Assembly (NCBI GenBank): GCA_964349455.1
Contig: CAYGGG010000046.1
Coordinates: 1 to 5,998 of the forward strand
From: CSSED10-109M sp964349455
GTDB taxonomy: Bacteria; Bacillota_I; Bacilli_A; RF39; UBA660
DNA: 5,998 bases
Reading direction: 5' to 3'
Positions 1-4,978 of this stretch are shown here, piece by piece. The position numbers and the translations under genes were made by a program. Below the pieces are notes generated by a model. That model was not told the DNA's origin and made no database searches. It saw only the letters and a program-made list of their open reading frames with translations. The first letter of the stretch is position 1; the number at the start of each line of letters is the position of its first letter.

Positions 1-21
1 GTTGAAAGGCTAATGCGATGA
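1..21 (+). CDS. C-terminal end of an upstream gene, probably relA/spoT-type (p)ppGpp synthetase (partial)
   Basis: The first frame reads six codons (V-E-R-L-M-R) and a TGA at 19-21 that overlaps the ATG of dtd in an ATGA arrangement. A short tail of this kind fits the end of the ACT domain of RelA, and relA-dtd-hisS-aspS is a common gene order in low-GC Gram-positives. Six residues cannot identify a protein, so the relA assignment rests on gene order alone. Confidence 0.4.
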   Translation, partial: VERLMR

Positions 22-452
22 AAGTAATAATTCAAAGAAGTAAAAAATCAAGTGTTACATTCAAGCAAACCAAAAATACGATTAGTAATGGAATGGTTGT
101 CTTAGTTGGATTTACTAATGGCGATAATATTGATAAAATTGATTATGTTGTCAATAAAATGTTAAATTTACGAATTTTTGATGATGAGAATGGAATAATG
201 AATAAATCATTATTAGAAGTTGGTGGTAACATTTTAAGTATTTCACAGTTTACTTTATATGCAAATACTGAAAAAGGGCGAAGGCCAAGTTATATTGATG
301 CGCTAGAACCAATTAAAGCAGAAGAATTATATAACCTATTTAATCAAAAGATTAAAGAGAAAGGAGTTATCGTTGAAACTGGATTGTTTGGCGCCGAAAT
401 GATTTTAGAAATAACAAATGATGGTCCAGTAACAATTATAATTGAGAGGTGA
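18..452 (+). CDS. dtd: D-aminoacyl-tRNA deacylase
   Basis: Dtd hydrolyses the ester bond of D-aminoacyl-tRNAs (and mischarged Gly-tRNA(Ala)), freeing tRNA for translation; it acts as a cytoplasmic homodimer. The 144-residue product has the usual family length. Both signature motifs are visible: SQFTL at residues 76-80, and NDGPVT at 134-139, which carries the Gly-cisPro element that rejects L-amino acids. The KGRRPS segment (86-91) and the FGAEM segment (124-128) also match the family. The ATG at 18 overlaps the stop of the preceding gene, and a GAAAGG ribosome binding site lies at 4-9; the ATG at 13 is in the upstream gene's frame. It ends in TGA, 4 nt before hisS, so the two are probably translationally coupled. 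Confidence 0.95.
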   Translation: MKVIIQRSKKSSVTFKQTKNTISNGMVVLVGFTNGDNIDKIDYVVNKMLNLRIFDDENGIMNKSLLEVGGNILSISQFTLYANTEKGRRPSYIDALEPIKAEELYNLFNQKIKEKGVIVETGLFGAEMILEITNDGPVTIIIER

Positions 453-453
453 G
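444..453 (+). promoter_or_regulatory. Ribosome binding site fixing the hisS start
   Basis: A GAGAGGTGAG stretch lies inside the end of dtd and places the SD core (AGGTGA, 447-452) 4 nt before the ATG at 457. It excludes the in-frame TTG at 442, which lies upstream of the SD. Confidence 0.8.
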
Positions 454-456
454 AAA

Positions 457-1740
457 ATGATTAATAAAGCAAAAGGAACTTATGATGTTTATGGCGATTA
501 TGGAAAAAAGTTTTTGTACTTAGAAATGCTTTGGCAAGTATTGATGAAAAAATATAATTATCAATATATTAGAACGCCAATTTTTGAAGCAAGCGAAGTT
601 TTTTTAAGAGGTGTTGGAGCAACAACTGATATTGTCAATAAAGAAACATATACTTTTTTAGATAGGGGCAATCGTAGCATCACTTTAAGGCCTGAGGGGA
701 CAGCAGCAGTTGTTAGGAGTTATATTGAGAACAAAATGGAAAACAGTCCCATATCACCACTTAAATTGTGGTACTATGGATCAATGTTTCGTTATGAACG
801 ACCACAATCAGGAAGATTTCGCGAATTTTATCAATTTGGGGTTGAAGTTTTAAAAGGTGAATCACCAATGATTGATGCGGAAGTGATTAGTATTGCTGTT
901 AATTTTTTGAAATTACTCGGTCTAAAAGGAATTAAAGTTAATCTTAATACTTTAGGTGATTTAGAATCAAGAAAAAATTACAATCAGGCATTGTTTGATT
1001 ATTTTAAAAAGAATGAAGATAAATTGTCTTTAGAATCAAAAAAAAGATTAAAACTAAATCCATTGAGAATTCTAGATAGTAAAGAAGAGGAAGATCAAAT
1101 TATAATTAATGATTGCCCAAAAATGAGCAAATTTTTAAATGCGAAAAGCAAAGATTTTTATCAACAAGTAAAACAATACCTTGATTTAATGGGGATTGAT
1201 TATCAAGAAAAAGAAAACTTAGTTAGAGGACTGGATTATTACACTCATACTGTTTTTGAGATAGAAGCTGATATAAAAGGATTTGGGGCACAAAATATTT
1301 TATGTGGTGGTGGGCGATATGATGGGCTAGTAAAAATATTAGATGGACCAGATACAAAAGGAGTTGGCTTTGCACTTGGAATTGAACGGATTATTCTTGC
1401 GCTAGAACACGAACAAATTGATATAGTAGATGAATCATTAGAAGTATATGTTATTTCATTGAGTGAAAAAGAAAATAAATTTGCTTTAAAATTAACTTCC
1501 GAATTAAGAAGTGATGGTTTTAATGTTGAAATGGATATGTTAAATCGTAATCTAAAAAATAATTTTAAATATAGTGAAAAGTTAAACGCTAAATTGGTTA
1601 TTATTATTGGTGAAGAAGAAACAAAAAGTAATATTTTAACAGTAAAATCAAATCTAACTAAAGAAGAATATAAAATTGAATATGAATATATTACCAATTT
1701 TCTAGAAGAAAAGTTAGGAGAAATTGATGTTAAAATTTAA
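457..1740 (+). CDS. hisS: Histidyl-tRNA synthetase
   Basis: Class II synthetase that charges tRNA(His) with histidine; cytoplasmic homodimer. Starting at ATG 457 gives 427 residues, a normal length. An in-frame TTG at 442 would add five residues but lies upstream of the SD. Visible elements in order are: motif 1 region (about 30-52); TLRPEGTAA (76-84); motif 2 with FRYERPQSGRFREF (111-124) holding the ATP-contacting Arg112; histidine motif 1, RGLDYYTHTVFE (257-268), with the catalytic Arg257; histidine motif 2, GGGRYDGLV (284-292); motif 3, GVGFALGIER (302-311); and a C-terminal anticodon-binding domain from about 329. All key residues are present. It follows dtd by 4 nt and overlaps aspS by 14 nt, so it is an internal operon gene. 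There is no room for a T-box leader. Confidence 0.97.
   Translation: MINKAKGTYDVYGDYGKKFLYLEMLWQVLMKKYNYQYIRTPIFEASEVFLRGVGATTDIVNKETYTFLDRGNRSITLRPEGTAAVVRSYIENKMENSPISPLKLWYYGSMFRYERPQSGRFREFYQFGVEVLKGESPMIDAEVISIAVNFLKLLGLKGIKVNLNTLGDLESRKNYNQALFDYFKKNEDKLSLESKKRLKLNPLRILDSKEEEDQIIINDCPKMSKFLNAKSKDFYQQVKQYLDLMGIDYQEKENLVRGLDYYTHTVFEIEADIKGFGAQNILCGGGRYDGLVKILDGPDTKGVGFALGIERIILALEHEQIDIVDESLEVYVISLSEKENKFALKLTSELRSDGFNVEMDMLNRNLKNNFKYSEKLNAKLVIIIGEEETKSNILTVKSNLTKEEYKIEYEYITNFLEEKLGEIDVKI
1716..1720 (+). promoter_or_regulatory. Ribosome binding site fixing the aspS start
   Basis: AGGAG within the 3' end of hisS lies 6 nt before ATG 1727 but only 3 nt before the in-frame TTG at 1724, so the ATG is the better start. 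Confidence 0.75.
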
Positions 1741-3445
1741 TAATGAGTTTACAATTAAAAATTTAAATGAAGAAGTTTTATTTAAAGGGTGGGTTAATAC
1801 CGTAAGAAATCTTGGCGGTTTGCTTTTTATTGATTTAAGAGATCGTTCCGGAATAATTCAAATTGTCGTAAAACCAGATAATTCTTTTTATAGTTTAGCT
1901 GAAAAATTAAGAAATGAAGACGTAATAGAAGTAGTGGGAAAAGTTGTAAAAAGAGAGAAAACCAATTTAAAAATTAAAAATGGTGATATTGAAGTAGAAT
2001 TAGATAGTTTAAAAGTTTTAAGCAAAGCAAAAGAATTGCCATTTGATTTAAAAAATGAAAATACATTTGAAGATACAAGATTAAAATATCGTTATTTAGA
2101 TTTAAGACGAGAAAAAATGAAAACCAATTTAATGTTAAGACATAAAATTACTAATATTATTCGTAATTATTTAGATGGATTTGGTTTCATTGATGTTGAA
2201 ACACCAATTCTTACTAAATCAACACCTGAAGGTGCTAGAGATTATTTAGTTCCATCAAGAGTCCACCAGGGCAATTTTTATGCCTTACCGCAATCACCAC
2301 AATTATTTAAACAATTATTAATGATTGGTGGCATTGAAAGATATTATCAAATTGCAAAATGTTTTCGCGATGAAGATTTAAGAGCTGATCGCCAGCCCGA
2401 ATTCACGCAACTTGATATCGAAATGAGTTTTATTGATGAAGAGGATATCATTGAATTAGTTGAAGGATTGTTTAAAAGATTGTTTAAAGAAGTATTAAAT
2501 TTAAATATTACTGAACAATTTGAAAAAATGTCTTATCAAAAAGCAATCGAGTTATATGGTTCTGATAAACCTGATTTAAGAATTAATATGATAATTGATG
2601 ATATTAAAGAGGTGTTTAAAGATACTAAATTTTCACTTTTTAATACAAAAAAAGAAATCAATTGTTTAAGATTAGAACAAATAATTTCAAGAAAAAAACA
2701 AGATGAATTAGTTGATTTTGTTAAAATCCATGGCTTAAATAATTTATTTTTTATTAATTATGAAAAAAATGAATTAAAAGGAAGCATTGTTAAAAATTTA
2801 AGTGAAATTGAACAAAAAGATTTAATTAAAAAATTAAGTTTAAAAGAAGATCAAACAATTATTATTGCAATTGACCAAAAAGAAAAAGCAAAAAAAGGAC
2901 TCGGAGCATTACGGTTAAAACTAGGAAAAGACTACGATTTAATTGAATCCGGATTTAAACCACTTTGGGTAATAAATTTTCCTTTGTTCGAATATAGTCA
3001 AATTGAAAAAAGATATACGGCTAGTCATCACCCCTTTACAGCGCCAGTTGAACCAGAATATGTATATGATAAAAAACCTGAAAAATGTTTGGCGAGAGCC
3101 TACGATTTTGTTGTTAATGGTTATGAAGTTGGTGGGGGTAGTATGCGAATTAACAGTCCTGAATTGCAAGCAGCGATGTTTAAATTGTTAGGTTTAAAAG
3201 AAAAAGAAATCAAAGAAAAATTTGGATTCTTAATTGAAGCATTTGATTATGGTGTCCCGCCCCATGGTGGAATTGCTTTTGGACTTGAAAGAATGGTCAT
3301 GTTGTTTGCAAATACTGATAACATTAAAGATGTAATTGCTTTTCCAAAAACAGCTAGTGCGACTTGTTTAATGACTAATGCTCCTAATAAGGTAGACCAA
3401 AAACAATTAGATGAATTAGGTTTGAAAAGCATACCAAAAAGATAA
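1727..3445 (+). CDS. aspS: Aspartyl-tRNA synthetase (bacterial type)
   Basis: Class II synthetase that charges tRNA(Asp) with aspartate. The product is 572 residues, slightly shorter than the about 590 of E. coli or B. subtilis. Domains in order are: an N-terminal OB-fold anticodon-binding domain (about 15-100, GWV and FIDLRDRSG); the catalytic core with motif 1 (about 153-165) and TPEGARDYLVPSR (166-178); motif 2, FRDEDLRADRQPEFTQLD (213-230); the bacterial GAD insertion domain (about 285-400); then HHPFTAP (434-440), GYEVGGGSMRI (465-475) and motif 3, GIAFGLERMVML (515-526). In the anticodon loop-binding region the residue after RN is Leu29, at the position of E. coli Leu30; this is the state of tRNA(Asp)-discriminating enzymes. 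It overlaps hisS by 14 nt and is the last gene of the operon, with a terminator hairpin on its stop codon. Confidence 0.97.
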   Translation: MLKFNNEFTIKNLNEEVLFKGWVNTVRNLGGLLFIDLRDRSGIIQIVVKPDNSFYSLAEKLRNEDVIEVVGKVVKREKTNLKIKNGDIEVELDSLKVLSKAKELPFDLKNENTFEDTRLKYRYLDLRREKMKTNLMLRHKITNIIRNYLDGFGFIDVETPILTKSTPEGARDYLVPSRVHQGNFYALPQSPQLFKQLLMIGGIERYYQIAKCFRDEDLRADRQPEFTQLDIEMSFIDEEDIIELVEGLFKRLFKEVLNLNITEQFEKMSYQKAIELYGSDKPDLRINMIIDDIKEVFKDTKFSLFNTKKEINCLRLEQIISRKKQDELVDFVKIHGLNNLFFINYEKNELKGSIVKNLSEIEQKDLIKKLSLKEDQTIIIAIDQKEKAKKGLGALRLKLGKDYDLIESGFKPLWVINFPLFEYSQIEKRYTASHHPFTAPVEPEYVYDKKPEKCLARAYDFVVNGYEVGGGSMRINSPELQAAMFKLLGLKEKEIKEKFGFLIEAFDYGVPPHGGIAFGLERMVMLFANTDNIKDVIAFPKTASATCLMTNAPNKVDQKQLDELGLKSIPKR

Positions 3446-3466
3446 TTTAAATCATTATCTTTTTTT
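3436..3466 (+). terminator. AT-rich intrinsic terminator after aspS
   Basis: A perfect 11-bp inverted repeat (AAAAAGATAAT, 3436-3446, with ATTATCTTTTT, 3454-3464) has a 7-nt loop and a run of seven T (3460-3466). The left arm contains the aspS stop codon. Only one pair is G-C, so the hairpin is weak and read-through is likely. The A-rich left arm and T-rich right arm could also end transcription from the opposite strand. Confidence 0.6.
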
Positions 3467-3467
3467 A

Positions 3468-3476
3468 TGATATAAT
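3468..3476 (+). promoter_or_regulatory. Extended -10 promoter for the ttcA-like gene
   Basis: A TGATATAAT stretch matches the extended -10 consensus TGnTATAAT exactly. No -35 box is visible at the usual spacing. The expected start of transcription is near 3482-3484, only 8-10 nt before the ATG at 3492, so part of the AAGGTGA ribosome binding site (3481-3487) would be at the very 5' end of the message. The same 12 bases (3466-3477) recur at 4297-4308. Confidence 0.65.
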
Positions 3477-3480
3477 TTAA

Positions 3481-3487
3481 AAGGTGA
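3481..3487 (+). promoter_or_regulatory. Ribosome binding site of the ttcA-like gene
   Basis: AAGGTGA ends 4 nt before ATG 3492. It supports 3492 as the true start, although most of the protein lies in another frame further on. Confidence 0.6.
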
Positions 3488-3491
3488 TTAA

Positions 3492-4306
3492 ATGTATCAA
3501 AATGTTGAAAAAAGTATTAAAAAACATATCGTAAAGAAATTTGGAGTAAATTTGTTAAAGCGGTAAAAAGATATCAATTAATTGAAGAGGGCGACAAAAT
3601 TGCAGTCTGTATTAGTGGCGGGAAAGATTCTTTTTTATTGGCAAAATGTATGCAAGAGTTGCAAAAACATGGTCTTTTTAAATTTGAATTGTTTTTTATG
3701 ACAATGGATCCTGGTTATAGTAAGGAAACAATTAAAACAATAAAAAAGAATGCGAAAGATTTAAATGTTCCTATTTCTATTTTTAAAGCTCCTATTTTTG
3801 AAATCGTAAAAGGTGAAAAAAACAGTTGTTATCTTTGTGCTAAAAAGAGGAGGGGCTATTTATATGATTATGCAAGCAAAAATAACTGTAACAAAATCGC
3901 TTTGGGGCACCATTTTGATGATGTCATTGAAACAATTTTATTAAATATTTTGTATAGTGGGGTCCATCAAACAATGATGCCCAAACTATTAAGTAAAAAT
4001 TTTGAAAAAATTGAATTAATCAGACCACTATACCTAATCGCTGAAAAAGATATTGAAAGATGGCAAAATTATCATCAATTGACTTTTATTAATTGTGCTT
4101 GTAATGAAATAAAAAAAGATGAAAGTAGAGTAAAAATAAAAGAATTAATCAGTAAATTAGATAAAGAAAATAAGTATGTTCGAAAAAGTATTTTTAAGGC
4201 TAGTGAAAATGTAAATTTAGATGCTTTGTTAGGTTATAAAAAAGAACAAAAATATTATTCTTTTTTAGAAAAATACGATAGTAAGAAGCGAAAAAATATG
4301 ATATAA
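3492..4306 (+). pseudogene. TtcA-like PP-loop ATPase (tRNA 2-thiolation), frameshifted as sequenced
   Basis: TtcA-family enzymes use ATP and an Fe-S cluster to thiolate cytidine 32 of some tRNAs. From ATG 3492, behind a good ribosome binding site, one frame gives M-Y-Q-N-V-E-K-S-I-K-K and soon stops at 3564-3566. The family sequence continues in the -1 frame from 3524 (TYRKEIWSKFVKAVK), which has no ATG, GTG or TTG start until 3638. The switch falls on a run of six A (3519-3524); one more A would give a continuous 271-residue protein. In that repaired numbering the PP-loop SGGKDS is 42-47, the Cys pair CYLC 113-116, GHHFDD 139-144, and CAC 202-204, likely giving the third cluster ligand. Every catalytic element is intact, so the break is either a sequencing indel or very recent. 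A TTG start at 3638 would cut off the PP-loop and is not credible. The exact tRNA substrate in this lineage is inferred. Confidence 0.85.
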
Positions 4307-4307
4307 T
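4299..4307 (+). promoter_or_regulatory. Extended -10 promoter for the candidate 6S RNA
   Basis: TGATATAAT is again a perfect extended -10. Its hexamer (4302-4307) contains the TAA stop of the ttcA-like gene (4304-4306). No clear -35 is seen. The predicted start of transcription is about 4313-4315, matching the 5' end of the closing stem of the RNA that follows. Confidence 0.65.
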
Positions 4308-4396
4308 TAAAATGCCTGAGAGTATGGGATTATCTATTTGCAAAAAAACCGCTAAGTAAAAACGATCGGGAATCTAACGCAAGAATGGTGTGAATG

Positions 4397-4410
4397 CTGA
4401 TATTAATCAG
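4397..4410 (+). other. Apical hairpin within the candidate 6S RNA
   Basis: A perfect 5-bp stem (CTGAT with ATCAG) closes a 4-nt ATTA loop, near the middle of the RNA where a terminal stem-loop would be expected. Confidence 0.5.
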
Positions 4411-4470
4411 AATCCTAAAATTTTTGTCGAGATACCCACCTGGCAGTTCAGGTTTTAATCGTTTGGATGT

Positions 4471-4489
4471 CCCTTCTTTTGGGTTTTTT
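4471..4489 (+). terminator. Weak terminator at the 3' end of the candidate 6S RNA
   Basis: CCC (4471-4473) can pair with GGG (4481-4483) across a 7-nt loop, followed by six T (4484-4489). The three-pair stem is weak alone; the same bases pair better with the 5' end of the RNA in the closing stem. Termination is therefore probably incomplete, in keeping with the lack of a separate promoter for the next gene. Confidence 0.45.
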
Positions 4490-4492
4490 AAA

Positions 4493-4499
4493 AGAGGTG
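4493..4499 (+). promoter_or_regulatory. Ribosome binding site fixing the start of the hypothetical gene
   Basis: AGAGGTG lies 5 nt before ATG 4505. It argues against the longer reading from ATG 4394, which would run through the structured RNA. The site directly follows the U tract of the RNA terminator. Confidence 0.7.
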
Positions 4500-4504
4500 T
4501 TTCA

Positions 4505-4966
4505 ATGGTTGATCAATTATCAGGGCGGATTGTATTTGTTGGCGAAATTAGAAAAGCTTTGCAAGAAAAACTTAATGATAATCATAAAATAATTGCTTTA
4601 GATTTAATAAATAGTGAAAATATAAATAATAAGGAAAAAGGAAAGCAGTATATATTTAATATAAAAAAGTTAAGAAAAGAATATAAAAAGATAAAAGTTG
4701 ATTATGTCATAATTAATTATCAAAGTGTTGAAGAGTACATGAAATATATTATTAAAGATGCGTTATATATTAGTCAAAATAAAGTATTTATTTTAAACGG
4801 TGATTTGGAATTAAAAAATAAATATAAACGATATAAATCCGAAAACAAAAAAGAGTATATTGAAATAAATAAACAAAAAGAAAATGTAATAATGGATTAT
4901 TATTATTTAATAAAAGATACAATTGATGAGTGGCTTAAAATATTAAGTGATGTATTAACAATGTAA
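4505..4966 (+). CDS. Hypothetical protein, 153 residues, upstream of smc
   Basis: I do not recognise this protein. Starting at ATG 4505 it is rich in Lys, Ile, Asn and Tyr, with no signal peptide or membrane segment. Hydrophobic strand-like stretches alternate with helical ones: GRIVFVG (7-13) then a helix; KIIALDL (about 27-33); a charged middle; VDYVIINY (about 60-67) then a helix; KVFILNG (about 87-93). This pattern suggests a small Rossmann-like fold resembling a SAM-methyltransferase core, but no glycine-rich cofactor loop or catalytic motif is evident, so that is only a guess. Base composition matches its neighbours, so there is no sign of recent transfer. It follows the candidate 6S RNA with no promoter between them and precedes smc by 12 nt, so it is probably co-transcribed with smc. 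Confidence 0.7.
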   Translation: MVDQLSGRIVFVGEIRKALQEKLNDNHKIIALDLINSENINNKEKGKQYIFNIKKLRKEYKKIKVDYVIINYQSVEEYMKYIIKDALYISQNKVFILNGDLELKNKYKRYKSENKKEYIEINKQKENVIMDYYYLIKDTIDEWLKILSDVLTM

Positions 4967-4972
4967 AGGTGG
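4965..4972 (+). promoter_or_regulatory. Ribosome binding site of smc
   Basis: AAAGGTGG overlaps the end of the preceding stop codon and lies 6 nt before ATG 4979, indicating translation in the same operon as the hypothetical gene. Confidence 0.7.
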
Positions 4973-4978
4973 CAGATT

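Larger units (their letters stand above)
4314..4489 (+). ncRNA. ssrS: Candidate 6S RNA (RNA polymerase-binding regulatory RNA)
   Basis: 6S RNA mimics an open promoter and binds the housekeeping RNA polymerase holoenzyme in stationary phase. The stretch of about 175 nt lies between an extended -10 and a U run. I can pair its ends into a closing stem: 4314-4322 with 4476-4484 (nine pairs, four of them G-U), a small internal loop, then GGGAU 4326-4330 with GUCCC 4469-4473. Inside is a large bubble whose 3' strand carries a hairpin (ACCUG 4438-4442 with CAGGU 4449-4453), as in known 6S RNAs. An inner helix pairs about 4337-4346 with 4421-4431, and an apical hairpin is CUGAU 4397-4401 with AUCAG 4406-4410. 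B. subtilis bsrA also lies next to aspS. Alternatives are a leader riboswitch for the next gene or another small RNA. Structure and position are hand-derived. Confidence 0.6.

Noticed and set aside
1245..1697. Antisense reading frame of 150 codons opposite hisS
   Set aside because: It is the mirror of a well-supported synthetase gene; the Ser/Ile/Phe-rich product has no recognisable motif.
2939..3432. Short reading frames on both strands within aspS
   Set aside because: All are overlapped by highly conserved aspS motifs (HHPF, motif 3) and lack plausible starts.
3518..3525. Programmed -1 frameshift at an A-AAA-AAC slippery heptamer
   Set aside because: The heptamer is present but out of phase with the incoming frame (codons there are ATT AAA AAA CAT), and I see no obvious stimulatory pseudoknot; slippage cannot be excluded but is not supported.
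3492..3566. Independent 24-codon leader peptide
   Set aside because: Its first 11 residues match the expected N-terminus of the TtcA-like protein, so it is the broken start of that gene.
3638..4306. ttcA-like gene starting at TTG 3638
   Set aside because: This start lies after the PP-loop ATP-binding motif and has no good ribosome binding site; homologous sequence extends upstream in the same frame.
4314..4489. SRP RNA, T-box leader, or TPP, FMN or purine riboswitch
   Set aside because: The hallmark conserved sequences of these RNAs (SRP GGAAG loop, T-box TGGNACCGCG, riboswitch cores) are not present; a partial CTGAGA resembling TPP has no matching second half.
4394..4504. N-terminal extension of the hypothetical gene from ATG 4394
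   Set aside because: It would translate the structured RNA and its terminator; a strong ribosome binding site sits just before ATG 4505 instead.
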